Positions 1 to 7,241 of a stretch of 33,017 nt of DNA are shown piece by piece. Origin of the DNA: Actinomycetes bacterium (GTDB lineage: Bacteria > Actinomycetota > Acidimicrobiia > Acidimicrobiales > CADCSY01); assembly GCA_025464025.1 (NCBI GenBank), contig JAODBP010000214.1:1-33017 (forward strand), read 5' to 3'. The stretch's first letter is position 1, and every line of letters begins with the position of its first letter. Made by a program: the position numbers and the translations under genes. The notes below the pieces were generated by a model. The model searched no databases. It worked only from the letters and a program-made list of their open reading frames with translations, and was not told where the DNA came from.

Positions 1-632
1 CCGAGGACGGCGGAGTGGAGCGACGCGTAGATGAGCCGGCAGCACACGTCGCGGTCGTCGGCGTCCTTGGCCCACCACGACCGCCGGTCGTCCGGCGTGG
101 CCCGGCGGCGCAGGGCCTCGACCTCGATCGACATGGCGTCGACCTCGTCGGCCGTGAAGACGCCGCGCACGTGGACGAAGCCGGTGCGGCGGAGGAAGGT
201 GGCGGCCCCGGCCGGGTCGTCGTCGAGGGTGAACGTGCGGGCCAGCTCGACGTCGACCACGACGTCGGGGTCGTAGAGCGGGCGACCGTGGAACACCGCC
301 CGCAGCGCCGGCTCCCAGCGGTCGAGGCCGCCGAAGTCGCCCCGGGGGAACGTCAGGGCGCCGGCGTAGAGCAGGCCGAACGACGTGTGGGCCTCGTGCA
401 CGAAGTCGGACCACGCCGCGGCATCGAGCTCGACGACGGTTGACGCGCCGTCGTCGCCGGGGCGCACGGCGATGTCGTCGTCGGCCGGCTCGAACGTCCA
501 CGCCCGACCGTCGGGCAGGCGGAAGGCGATGGCGTCGCGCACCGAGCCGCCGGCCAGCTTGCCGTTCCCCTTGGCCAGCAGCGCCGGCACCTTCGTCCGA
601 TGGAACTCGTCGAAGTCGAGGCGCTCGAACAT
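1..632 (-). CDS. Phytanoyl-CoA dioxygenase-like protein with SCP2-like N-terminus (partial, runs off the window)
   Basis: An open frame runs on the minus strand from an ATG at 632 to the left window edge (about 210 residues, 3' end missing). The first 120 residues contain stretches such as LPDGRAWTFEPADDD and look like an SCP2-type lipid-binding domain; this is tentative. From about residue 145 the text RTGFVHVRGVFTADEV resembles the start of a phytanoyl-CoA dioxygenase (PhyH) Fe(II)/2-oxoglutarate oxygenase domain. The HxD and distal His iron ligands would lie outside the window and cannot be checked. There is no clear ribosome binding site before the ATG, so the message may be leaderless. 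It is divergent from the TetR gene, and the palindrome at 660-675 sits between them, so TetR may control both. PhyH assignment is moderate; the substrate is unknown. Confidence 0.6.
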   Translation of the reverse strand, partial: MFERLDFDEFHRTKVPALLAKGNGKLAGGSVRDAIAFRLPDGRAWTFEPADDDIAVRPGDDGASTVVELDAAAWSDFVHEAHTSFGLLYAGALTFPRGDFGGLDRWEPALRAVFHGRPLYDPDVVVDVELARTFTLDDDPAGAATFLRRTGFVHVRGVFTADEVDAMSIEVEALRRRATPDDRRSWWAKDADDRDVCCRLIYASLHSAVL

Positions 633-659
633 GGACGGGAACGGTAGGCCGGCACGGTC

Positions 660-675
660 TAACCCAGGCGGGTTA
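660..675. promoter_or_regulatory. Palindromic operator, probable TetR binding site
   Basis: TAACCC at 660-665 and GGGTTA at 670-675 form a perfect 6-bp inverted repeat with a 4-bp centre. It lies in the 48-nt gap between the divergent starts at 632 and 681, ending 5 nt before the TetR GTG. TetR repressors usually autoregulate from palindromes in exactly this position. The symmetry is seen directly; the binding is inferred. Confidence 0.55.
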
Positions 676-680
676 ACGTC

Positions 681-1352
681 GTGGGCGTGGAGGTCGACAC
701 CCGCACCCGCCTCGTCGAGGTGGCCGAGCGCCTGTGGTCGGAGCGGGGCGTGAACGGCGTGTCGCTCCGCGAGATCGGCGCCGCCGCCGGGCAGCGCAAC
801 ACCGGCGCCGCCCGCTACCACTTCGGCTCCAAGGAGGGCCTGGTCAACGCCGTCTTCCAGCACCGCATGGTGCCGGTCAACGAGCGGCGCGAAGCCATGC
901 TGGCCGAGCTGCCGGACGACGACCTGCGCGGCCTGGCCGAGGCGTTCCTCTACCCGCTGAGCGAGCAGCTCGGCGAGCCGGGGCGGCCGAGCTGGTACCT
1001 CCGCTTCAGCATGCAGGCTGCCTACGTGGAGGGCGCGGCCCCCACCGACCTCAGCGCCCAGCCGTGGACCCACGGCGTGCTCGAGCTGCGGGAGCGGTTC
1101 GAGGCCGTCCTCGCCGACCTCGACATCCCGGTTGCCGTGCGCCGCGACCGCTGGAACCTCTTCACCGGCCACATGACCCACGCCCTGGCCGACCGCGAGC
1201 GCCAGATCGAGGACCTGCCCCGGAAGCAGCTCACCGATCGCGCCCTGTTCCTCTCCGGCCTGGTCGACACAGCCGTCGCCCTGGCCGCCGCACCCGTGTC
1301 CGCCGAGACCGCCCGACTGGCCCGTGGTCAGTCAACCAGGAGGCCCGCATGA
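681..1352 (+). CDS. TetR/AcrR-family transcriptional regulator
   Basis: This 223-residue protein has an N-terminal TetR DNA-binding domain at about residues 8-55: a helix with RLVEVAERLWSERG, then VSLREIGAAAGQ (recognition region) and ARYHFGSKEGLV, the classical YxHFxSKxxL signature. The rest is an all-helical ligand-binding domain without a recognisable ligand class. The GTG at 681 is the first start after the palindrome at 660-675; a second in-frame GTG lies at 687. The stop overlaps the tauD-like ATG (ATGA, 1349-1352), so the two genes are translationally coupled. The likely role is ligand-relieved repression of itself, the dioxygenase downstream and perhaps the divergent PhyH-like gene. 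The family is certain; the ligand is unknown. Confidence 0.92.
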   Translation: MGVEVDTRTRLVEVAERLWSERGVNGVSLREIGAAAGQRNTGAARYHFGSKEGLVNAVFQHRMVPVNERREAMLAELPDDDLRGLAEAFLYPLSEQLGEPGRPSWYLRFSMQAAYVEGAAPTDLSAQPWTHGVLELRERFEAVLADLDIPVAVRRDRWNLFTGHMTHALADRERQIEDLPRKQLTDRALFLSGLVDTAVALAAAPVSAETARLARGQSTRRPA

Positions 1353-2260
1353 GCACCATCACCGATCTCGACATCCGCCCGCAGTCGGGCCACACCGGCG
1401 CCGAGATCCTCGGTGTCGACCTGACCGAGCCGCTCGACCCGGCCGTCGTGGCCGAGATCCGGGCCACGCTCCTCCAGTGGAAGGTCGTGTTCTTCCGCGA
1501 CCAGCACCTGACCCAGGAGCAGCACATCGCCTTCGGTCGCCAGTTCGGTGAGGTCACGCCGGCCCACCCCACGCTGCCGGCGATGTTCCCCGAGCACCCG
1601 GAGATCCTCCTGCTCGACAACCAGGCCATCGCCGGGGCCGAGAGCAACGGCAAGGGCCCGAGCATCGAGAGCCGTTGGCACACCGACGTGACGTTCGTGC
1701 CCAACCCCCCGATGGGCTCGATCCTCCGCGGCGTGGTGGTCCCGCCCTACGGCGGCGACACCCAGTGGACGAACCTGGTCACCGCCTACGAGACGCTGTC
1801 GGCCCCGCTCCAGCGGCTGTGCGACGAGCTCCACGCCGTGCACCACAACTTCCTCCCGATCGGTCGGGGCGAGCTCTCCACCAAGCTCAAGGAGCAGTTC
1901 CAGTCGAAGGACATCCGGTCGGTCCACCCGGTCGTGCGGGTCCACCCCGAGACCGGAGAGAAGGCGCTGTTCGTGAACCCCAACTTCACGAGCCACGTCC
2001 ACGAGCTGTCGCGCAAGGAGGGTTCGCACCTCCTCGCCATGCTCTACGAGCACATCGCCAGCCCGAACTTCACCTGCCGGTTCCGGTGGGCGCCCGGCAG
2101 CATCGCCTTCTGGGACAACCGGGCCACGTGCCACCTCGTGCCCACCGACGTCCCGCCCGGCATGCACCGGTCGATGCAGCGCATCACGCTGGCTGGTGAC
2201 GTGCCCGTCGGGCCCGACGGCGAGTCGAGCTACTCGCTGTCCGGCGAGTCGTTCAGCTGA
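1349..2260 (+). CDS. TauD/TfdA-family Fe(II)/2-oxoglutarate dioxygenase
   Basis: A 303-residue alpha-ketoglutarate-dependent dioxygenase. The iron ligands are visible as H111-x-D113 (in RWHTDVTF) and H262 (in ATCHLVPTD). The 2-oxoglutarate-binding Arg is in MHRSMQRITLAG (R274 or R278). Family members hydroxylate substrates such as taurine, alkyl sulfates, 2,4-D or other small acids using O2 and 2-oxoglutarate, in the cytoplasm; the substrate here cannot be read from the sequence. The ATG at 1349 has a good upstream AGGAGG-like site (1338-1343) and overlaps the tetR stop, so it was chosen over the much longer upstream open frame. Its 3' end overlaps the convergent sigma-factor gene by 31 nt (2230-2260). 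The co-transcribed TetR is probably its regulator. Confidence 0.92.
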   Translation: MSTITDLDIRPQSGHTGAEILGVDLTEPLDPAVVAEIRATLLQWKVVFFRDQHLTQEQHIAFGRQFGEVTPAHPTLPAMFPEHPEILLLDNQAIAGAESNGKGPSIESRWHTDVTFVPNPPMGSILRGVVVPPYGGDTQWTNLVTAYETLSAPLQRLCDELHAVHHNFLPIGRGELSTKLKEQFQSKDIRSVHPVVRVHPETGEKALFVNPNFTSHVHELSRKEGSHLLAMLYEHIASPNFTCRFRWAPGSIAFWDNRATCHLVPTDVPPGMHRSMQRITLAGDVPVGPDGESSYSLSGESFS

Positions 2261-3450
2261 CGTTGGAGGAAGCGGCGCTGAGGCTCGGTCGTGGCCAGCC
2301 CCAGTGCCTCCCGGAAGGCGGCGGCCGACTCGTCGGCCCGGCCCATCCGGCGGAGCAGGTCGGCCCGCACGAGGTGGGGCTGGTGGCTGGTGCGGGCCAC
2401 CGCCTCGCCCGCCGGTGAGGCCAGCAGCGAGTCGACCATGAGCAGGGCCGGCGCCGGGCCCTCCACCTCGGCCACGGCGACGGCCCGGTTGAGCACGACG
2501 GCGGGCGACGGGTCGATGCGGGCCAGCCGGTCGTAGAGGGTGGCGATGAGCGGCCAGTCGGTCGGGTCCTCGGCGTGGCCGGCGGCGATGCCGGCCTGGA
2601 GGGCGTAGGGCCCGGGTGCCCGACGCAGGGCATCGGCGGCGTAGCGCCGTCCCTCGTCGATGGCAGCCCGGTCCCAGCGGCTGCGGTCCTGGTCGGCGAG
2701 GACCACGACGTCGCCCGCGGCGTCGGTGCGGGTGGCCCGCCGGCTGTGGTGGAGGAGGAGCAGGCCGAGCAGGCCGAGCACCTCGGGCTCGTCCGGCAGC
2801 AGGTCGACCAGCAGGCGGGCCAGGCGGATGGCCTCGTCGCACAGCTCGAGCCGCACCACCTCGTCGCCGCCGCTCGGCGCGTAGCCCTCGCGGAACACGA
2901 GGTACACGACGCGCAGCACGCCGGCCAGGCGCTCGGGCAGCTCGTCACGGTCGGGCACGCGGTAGGGGATGCGGGCGGCGGCGATCTTCTTCTTGGCCCG
3001 CACCAGGCGCTGGGCCATGGTCGCCTCGGGCACGAAGAAGGCCCGGGCCACCTCGGGCGTGGCCAGGCCACCCACCAGGCGCAGGGTCAGGGCGATCTGG
3101 GCCTCGGGGGCGAGGGCCGGGTGGCAGCAGGTGAACACGAGTCGCAGCACGTCGTCGCTCACGTCGGTGGGCTCCGGTGGTTCGGCCCGGACGACGAGGC
3201 GGTCGTGGGCGGCGGCCTGGCGCTCGGGCCGGGTCCGCTCGCGGCGGACCTTGTCGAGCGCGCGGTTGCGGGCGGCGGTGACGAGCCAGGCGCCCGGGTT
3301 GTCGGGCACGCCGGCCGTCGGCCACCGCTCGAGGGCGATGACGAACGCCTCGGCGGCAGCGTCCTCGGCCGTGTCGAGGTCGAACGAGCGGGCGAGGGTG
3401 GCCACCACCCTCGCCCACTCCCGGCGGTGCAGCTCGTCCCAGTCGTTCAC
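2230..3450 (-). CDS. ECF sigma factor, ECF42-like, with long C-terminal extension
   Basis: The protein has 406 residues, about twice a minimal ECF sigma. Region 2 spans roughly residues 8-75 (SFDLDTAEDAAAEAFVIALE and the AWLVTAARNRALDKVRRE segment). Region 4 spans about 100-160, with EATMAQRLVRAKKKI as recognition helix. The remaining ~240 residues are a helical, TPR-like extension (for example RYAADALRRAPGPYALQAGI and RADLLRRMGRADESAAAFRE). This architecture together with adjacent YCII/DGPF genes is the signature of the ECF42 group, which lacks a conventional anti-sigma; the C-terminal domain is thought to tune activity. No anti-sigma gene is seen nearby. The GTG at 3450 was chosen because homology begins there (NDWDELHRREW) and it lies 10 nt after the YCII stop. 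It is last in the operon and overlaps the tauD-like gene by 31 nt. Confidence 0.9.
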   Translation of the reverse strand: MNDWDELHRREWARVVATLARSFDLDTAEDAAAEAFVIALERWPTAGVPDNPGAWLVTAARNRALDKVRRERTRPERQAAAHDRLVVRAEPPEPTDVSDDVLRLVFTCCHPALAPEAQIALTLRLVGGLATPEVARAFFVPEATMAQRLVRAKKKIAAARIPYRVPDRDELPERLAGVLRVVYLVFREGYAPSGGDEVVRLELCDEAIRLARLLVDLLPDEPEVLGLLGLLLLHHSRRATRTDAAGDVVVLADQDRSRWDRAAIDEGRRYAADALRRAPGPYALQAGIAAGHAEDPTDWPLIATLYDRLARIDPSPAVVLNRAVAVAEVEGPAPALLMVDSLLASPAGEAVARTSHQPHLVRADLLRRMGRADESAAAFREALGLATTEPQRRFLQRQLNDSPDSE

Positions 3451-3460
3451 GGCGCGACGA

Positions 3461-3736
3461 TCATGAGACGGGTCGCACCTCGACGCTCCCGTGGCGGGCC
3501 GCGGGCCAGCACCGGGCGACCTCGATGGCGGCGTCGAGGTCGTCGACGTCGACGAGCAGGAAGCTGCCGAGCGGCTCACCCGTGACCGGGCCGTCGGTCA
3601 CCGCCACCCGCCCGTCGCGCACGCGGACGGTGGTGGCGGTGTCGACGTCGGCCAGGACCTCGCCGGCCAGCAGCTCGGGGCCGAGCCGGGCCTCGAGGGC
3701 GTCGAGCCCACCGAAGCCGAGCAACAGGTACTTCAT
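3461..3736 (-). CDS. YCII-domain (DGPF-family) protein, second copy
   Basis: A 91-residue single YCII domain protein beginning MKYLLLGFGG. It carries the family core VAVTDGPVTGEPLGSFLLVDV, where the usual DGPF motif reads DGPV, and ends in the typical EVRPV strand. YCII proteins are small dimeric alpha-beta-barrel proteins; their biochemical role with ECF42 sigmas is not settled. It starts 4 nt after the first YCII gene stops and ends 10 nt before the sigma factor GTG, so the three genes form one operon. The protein is shorter and more divergent than its upstream paralog (117 residues), which suggests an old duplication with diverged function. Confidence 0.85.
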   Translation of the reverse strand: MKYLLLGFGGLDALEARLGPELLAGEVLADVDTATTVRVRDGRVAVTDGPVTGEPLGSFLLVDVDDLDAAIEVARCWPAARHGSVEVRPVS

Positions 3737-3740
3737 GCCG

Positions 3741-4094
3741 TCACATCATGAACGGCTGGATGGGGCGCACCTCGATCTTGTCGAGGCCCCGGGTCACGCC
3801 GGGGAGCTTGGCCGCCCAGGCCAGCGCCTCGTCCTGGTCGGCCACGTCGAGGAGGTAGTAGCCACCGAGGACCTCGGTGATCTCGGCGAACGGGCCGTCG
3901 GTGACGACGCCGTCGGGACCGACGGTCCGGGCCGTGTCCGGGCCCTGGAGCGGGTTGCCGCCCTTGTTCACGCCGGCCTCGTTCATGGCCTGGGTGATCG
4001 ACACGTAGTCGGCGTGGATGGCGTCCCAGTCGGACGGCTGGAGGCCGGCGATCTTGGTCTGGTCGGTGTAGATGAGCAGCATGAACTCGGACAT
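3741..4094 (-). CDS. YCII-domain protein with intact DGPF motif
   Basis: A 117-residue YCII-family protein starting MSEFMLLIYTDQ, with the canonical signature VTDGPFAEITEVLGGYYLLDV and a C-terminal IEVRPI strand. These proteins are the conserved neighbours and reported targets of ECF42-type sigma factors, possibly acting in stress or secondary-metabolism responses; no catalytic function is established. The ATG at 4094 is preceded by a strong AGGAGG (reverse complement of 4100-4105). The gene is first of the operon and lies just downstream of the TGTCGA-N17-CGTC element at 4130-4156, consistent with autoregulation by the sigma encoded two genes later. Confidence 0.88.
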   Translation of the reverse strand: MSEFMLLIYTDQTKIAGLQPSDWDAIHADYVSITQAMNEAGVNKGGNPLQGPDTARTVGPDGVVTDGPFAEITEVLGGYYLLDVADQDEALAWAAKLPGVTRGLDKIEVRPIQPFMM

Positions 4095-4129
4095 CGGGAT
4101 CCTCCTGGTTGGTGTTCCGACACCGACAC

Positions 4130-4156
4130 GACGATCGACGGCGGCCCCGATCGACA
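4130..4156 (-). promoter_or_regulatory. Candidate ECF42-type promoter of the YCII-sigma operon
   Basis: On the minus strand TGTCGA (4156-4151) is followed after 17 nt by CGTC (4133-4130). This fits the ECF42 consensus as I recall it: TGTCGA at -35 and CG[A/T]C at -10. Transcription would start near 4123, about 30 nt before the ATG at 4094. The elements are seen; the assignment depends on recalled family knowledge. Confidence 0.5.
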
Positions 4157-4187
4157 GGTTCGCAGAACTTCCTTCTAGGGTGCCGCC

Positions 4188-4823
4188 GTGCCTCAGGGGG
4201 AGAAGCGCTGGCGGCTGCCAGGGGAGCGGACCGAACGCCACGACGCGCTCGAGGCGTTGACCACGTCCGTGCGCCGGCTGGTGGAGGCGACGGTCGGCAC
4301 CGGCCTCCCGGCCGACGACCTCCGCGCCCTCGCCGCCGAGGTCGACGTCCTGGTCGACAAGGCCGGCGCCGTGCTCGACGACGACCCGTGGACGGCCCGC
4401 TCGTCGGCCGGCGTCGAGGACCCCGGCGGGCTGATGGGCATCAACCCGGCCATCGGTCGGTCCAACCCGCTGTCGCCGCTCATGGACCTCCAGGTGGGCG
4501 AGGGCTCGGCGACCGGCACCGTGCGCTTCGACCTCCAGCACGTGGGCCCGCCCTACCGGGCCCACGGCGGGATCGTCGCCGCCGTGTTCGACCAGGTGCT
4601 CGGCATCGCCGCCATCGCCGGGGGCTCGCCGGGGATGACCGGCAGCATGACCGTGAAGTACCGGCGGGCCACGCCCCTGCGCGAGGACCTCCGCATCGAA
4701 GGCCGGATGGTGGCCAGCGAGGGTCGCATCAGCCACGCCACCGGCGAGATCTACGACGACCAGGGCAGGGTCACGGCCGAGGCCGAGGCCATGTTCGTGC
4801 AACCCAAGGGGGAGATCCGATGA
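4188..4823 (+). CDS. PaaI-like hotdog-fold acyl-CoA thioesterase
   Basis: A 211-residue protein with a C-terminal hotdog domain at about residues 95-205. The signature segment is GPPYRAHGGIVAAVFDQVLG, matching the HGG-[ILV]-x5-D catalytic loop of PaaI/4HBT thioesterases, followed by MTGSMTVKYRRATPL (central beta-sheet). The N-terminal 90 residues are helical and specific to this subfamily of actinobacterial thioesterases. It probably hydrolyses acyl-CoA esters in the cytoplasm; chain length is unknown. It starts at GTG 4188, about 93 nt from the divergent YCII operon, and its stop overlaps the kinase-like gene start (ATGA, 4820-4823), so the two are coupled. An acyl-CoA role fits its ACAD10/11-like neighbour. 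Confidence 0.85.
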   Translation: MPQGEKRWRLPGERTERHDALEALTTSVRRLVEATVGTGLPADDLRALAAEVDVLVDKAGAVLDDDPWTARSSAGVEDPGGLMGINPAIGRSNPLSPLMDLQVGEGSATGTVRFDLQHVGPPYRAHGGIVAAVFDQVLGIAAIAGGSPGMTGSMTVKYRRATPLREDLRIEGRMVASEGRISHATGEIYDDQGRVTAEAEAMFVQPKGEIR

Positions 4824-5959
4824 CGGCGACCAGTGCCGACGACGTGTCGAACGCGCCGAAGTTCCACAAGGACCGCAGCGCCTACGTGGCCGCCCTCCAG
4901 ACGTGGTTCGCGGCGCAGCACCCGGAGGCCATCGACGTCGCCGTGGGCGACATCGACATCCCGGCCGCCACCGGCTTCTCCAACGAGACGATCTTCTTCG
5001 ACGTCTCCTGGGCCGAAGGGGGCGAGGCGCGGAGCGAGCGGTTCGTCGGGCGCATCGAGCCGGAGACGGGCCCGCTGTTCCCGCCCCAGACCGCCGAGTG
5101 CACGGTGTCTGTCGGCGTGCAGCACCGGGCCATGGAGACGGTCGCCCGCTACGGCGTGCCCATGTGCCCGCTCGTCGGCTACGAGGCTGACCCGGCCATC
5201 TTGGGTCGCCCGTTCTTCGTCATGGGCTTCGTCGAGGGTGTGATCCCCGCCGACGTGCCCCGCTACTCCGAAGCCGGCTTCCTCGTCGACGACGCCACGC
5301 CCGAGGAGCGCCACCGGATGGTGCGCAGCGGGCTCGAGGCCATGGGCAAGGTCCATGCCATCGACTGGAAGGAAGCCGGGCTCGACTGGCTCGACGCCAG
5401 CGGCACCGGCAACCCGACCCAGGCCACCCAGCTCGCCCTCTACCGGCGGTTCGTGACCGAGCAGCTCGCCGGCCGCGACCACCCGGTGCTCTACGCCGCC
5501 CTCGACTGGCTCGAGGCCAACGACCCGCAGGACGAGCGCATCGGCCTGTCGTGGGGTGACTCCCGGCTGGGCAACGCCATCTGGCGCGACTACGAGCCGG
5601 TGGTGATCTGCGACTGGGAGGCCGCCGCGCTCTGCCCGACCGAGGCCGACCTGGGCTGGTGGCTCATGTTCGACCGCATGTCGTTCGACGACCTCGGCGC
5701 CACCCGCATGGAGGGCTTCCCCACGCGCGAGGAGATGGTGCAGATCTACGAGGAGGTCTCCGGCCGGGAGGTGCGCGACCCGCACTACTGGGAGGTCTTC
5801 GGGGCCATGCGGTTCTGCGAGGTGATGATCGTGCTGTCCGACCGCATGGTCGACGCCGGGTTGGTGCCCAAGGAGATGAACATGTCGGTCGCCAACCAGG
5901 TGTCCGACGCCCTGGCCCGCCTGCTCGGCATCGAGAACCCGCACCCGGCGGCGTACTGA
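4820..5959 (+). CDS. Aminoglycoside-phosphotransferase-fold kinase, ACAD10/11-like
   Basis: A 379-residue APH/choline-kinase-fold protein. The catalytic loop reads LSWGDSRLGNAIW, giving D247 as catalytic base and N252 as metal ligand; the usual His of HGD is Trp here. The DFG-equivalent Asp is D265 in VVICDWEAAALCP. The N-terminal lobe includes a GFSNETIFF nucleotide loop (residues 52-60). The subfamily includes kinase domains of human ACAD10/ACAD11 and LvaA, which phosphorylate 4-hydroxyacyl substrates so that the hydroxyl can be removed; this is family knowledge, not shown here. It overlaps the thioesterase by 4 nt and is followed closely by a HAD hydrolase. Antibiotic resistance is unlikely. 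The fold is sure; the substrate is inferred. Confidence 0.88.
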   Translation: MTATSADDVSNAPKFHKDRSAYVAALQTWFAAQHPEAIDVAVGDIDIPAATGFSNETIFFDVSWAEGGEARSERFVGRIEPETGPLFPPQTAECTVSVGVQHRAMETVARYGVPMCPLVGYEADPAILGRPFFVMGFVEGVIPADVPRYSEAGFLVDDATPEERHRMVRSGLEAMGKVHAIDWKEAGLDWLDASGTGNPTQATQLALYRRFVTEQLAGRDHPVLYAALDWLEANDPQDERIGLSWGDSRLGNAIWRDYEPVVICDWEAAALCPTEADLGWWLMFDRMSFDDLGATRMEGFPTREEMVQIYEEVSGREVRDPHYWEVFGAMRFCEVMIVLSDRMVDAGLVPKEMNMSVANQVSDALARLLGIENPHPAAY

Positions 5960-5987
5960 TGGGGTCTTGGCTGATGAGGTTCGGCTG

Positions 5988-6614
5988 GTGATCGAGGCGG
6001 TGCTGTTCGACTTCGGCGGCGTGTTCACGCTGTCGCCGTTCACCGCGGTGAAGGCGGCCGGCGAGGCGCTGGGCGTCGACGGCGATGTGGTGATGGCGCT
6101 CTGCTTCGGTCCCTACGACGAGGACACCGACCACGCCTGGCACCGCATGGAGCGGGGCGAGCTGTCGCTCCTCGACTGCCGCGACGAGCTCATCGCCGGC
6201 GCCGCCTCGGCCGGCCACGACCTCGACCCCATGGCGCTGCTGCGCAGCATGGGCGGCGACGACGACCAGCGGGAGCCCATGGTCGAGCGGGCCCGGGCCA
6301 TCAAGGCCCGAGGCCTGAAGACGGCCGTGGTCACCAACAACGTCAAGGAGTTCGGCGACGGGTGGCGGAAGATGGTGCCGGTCGACGAGCTGTTCGACGC
6401 CGTCATCGACTCGTCCGCGGTGGGCATCCGCAAGCCCGACCCGCGGATCTACCACCTGGCCCTCGACGCCCTCGGCGGCGTGGCCCCCAGCGCCGCCGTC
6501 CTCGTCGACGACGCCCTGGGCAACATCGTGGCGGCCCAGGCCATCGGCATCCACGGCGTCCTCGTCGGCCCCGACCGCCTCGCCGCCATGGACGAGCTCG
6601 ACGCGTTGCTCTAG
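5988..6614 (+). CDS. HAD-superfamily hydrolase (ACAD10-N/epoxide-hydrolase-N-like)
   Basis: About 208 residues from GTG 5988. Motif I is VLFDFGGVF (nucleophile Asp, second Asp replaced by Gly as in YihX/ACAD10-type HADs). Motif II is AVVTNN, motif III is the Lys in IRKPDPRIY and motif IV is VLVDDALGN. This is a subclass I HAD with an inserted helical cap (residues ~15-90). It may be a phosphatase or act on a phosphorylated hydroxyacid. A TTG at 5967 would add 7 residues, but GTG 5988 is preferred because GAGG (5976-5979) is correctly spaced and MIEAVLFDFGG is the family-like start. It lies 28 nt behind the APH-like kinase; the same two domains are fused in human ACAD10, supporting a joint role. 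A hairpin terminator follows at 6620. Confidence 0.88.
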   Translation: MIEAVLFDFGGVFTLSPFTAVKAAGEALGVDGDVVMALCFGPYDEDTDHAWHRMERGELSLLDCRDELIAGAASAGHDLDPMALLRSMGGDDDQREPMVERARAIKARGLKTAVVTNNVKEFGDGWRKMVPVDELFDAVIDSSAVGIRKPDPRIYHLALDALGGVAPSAAVLVDDALGNIVAAQAIGIHGVLVGPDRLAAMDELDALL

Positions 6615-6619
6615 AGGAA

Positions 6620-6659
6620 GCGGCGGCCGGAGGCTCCATCTCGCGGCCTCGGCCGCCGC
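6620..6659. terminator. Hairpin terminator between convergent HAD and PncC genes
   Basis: The left arm 6620-6633 (GCGGCGGCCGGAGG) pairs with the right arm 6647-6659 (CCTCGGCCGCCGC) as a 13-bp stem with one bulged G and a 13-nt loop. It begins 5 nt after the HAD stop and lacks a U-tract, which is usual for high-GC actinomycetes. The symmetric stem could serve both convergent genes. Confidence 0.6.
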
Positions 6660-6694
6660 ACGCGAAGCCATCTCGGTGCGCGCCGCAGGCGCCG
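6655..6694 (-). repeat. Dispersed intergenic repeat, copy 1
   Basis: These 40 bp match the reverse complement of 25892-25931 at 37 of 40 positions. Both copies abut gene ends in convergent intergenic gaps and contain the small palindrome GCGCCTGCGGCGC. Copy 1 ends directly against the PncC stop codon (6695). It could be a REP-like or terminator-associated element. Confidence 0.6.
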
Positions 6695-7228
6695 CTACGA
6701 CGCCTGGATGGTCTCCAGGAGGAGCGTGAGGAGCGCGGTGGTGAAGGCGCCCATGTTGGCCAGGCGGTCGTCGTCGCCGGTGAGCAGGTGGCGGGTGGCG
6801 GCGTACGGGCCGGCGACGGCCAGCCAGGCATGGCCGGGCGGGTCGCCGTAGGGGTTGCCGCTCGGGCCGGTGGCACCGCCCTCGCCCACGCCCCAGGTCG
6901 TGCCGAGCTGGGCCCGGATCGACTCGGCGCAGTACCGGGCGAAGTCCTCGGTCGCGCCGCGGAGCCCGGGCGGCCGCTCGATGGCATCGCCGAGGAACGC
7001 CGTGCGCCCGGGGCCGGTGTAGACCACGCAGCCGCCGACGTAGTACGCCGAGGCCCCCGGCACCGACAGCAGGGCGGCGGAGACGAGGCCCCCGCACGAG
7101 CCCTCGGCCACGCCGATGGTCTCGCCCCGCTCGCGGAGCACCGCGGCGATCGATCCGGCCAGGTCGAGGAGCTCCGGTGACAGCACGACCGGCAGCGTAG
7201 GGACTCCTCCGTTGCCCGCTGCGATCAC
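6695..7228 (-). CDS. CinA C-terminal (PncC-like) nicotinamide-nucleotide amidase family protein
   Basis: A 177-residue stand-alone CinA-C/PncC domain. Family signatures are GVAEGSCGGLVSAAL, SAYYVGGCVVYTG and GVGEGGATGPSGNPYG. PncC deamidates NMN to nicotinic acid mononucleotide in NAD recycling. The canonical catalytic motif AESCTGG reads AEGSCGG here (residues 41-47), so the expected Ser is Gly and a Ser sits one residue later. Activity is therefore uncertain. The GTG at 7228 lies only 13 nt from the divergent hydrolase start; an in-frame GTG at 7186 (before LSPELLDLAG) matches where family homology starts and may be the true start. Its 3' end abuts a dispersed repeat. Confidence 0.82.
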   Translation of the reverse strand: MIAAGNGGVPTLPVVLSPELLDLAGSIAAVLRERGETIGVAEGSCGGLVSAALLSVPGASAYYVGGCVVYTGPGRTAFLGDAIERPPGLRGATEDFARYCAESIRAQLGTTWGVGEGGATGPSGNPYGDPPGHAWLAVAGPYAATRHLLTGDDDRLANMGAFTTALLTLLLETIQAS

Positions 7229-7241
7229 CTAGAACAAGACG

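Noticed and set aside
1328..2842. 504-codon minus-strand frame across tauD and the sigma gene end
   Set aside because: No recognisable domain; both underlying genes are supported by catalytic or structural motifs.
4820..5959. Aminoglycoside resistance gene
   Set aside because: Only the fold is shared; the catalytic loop and neighbours fit ACAD10/11-like kinases.
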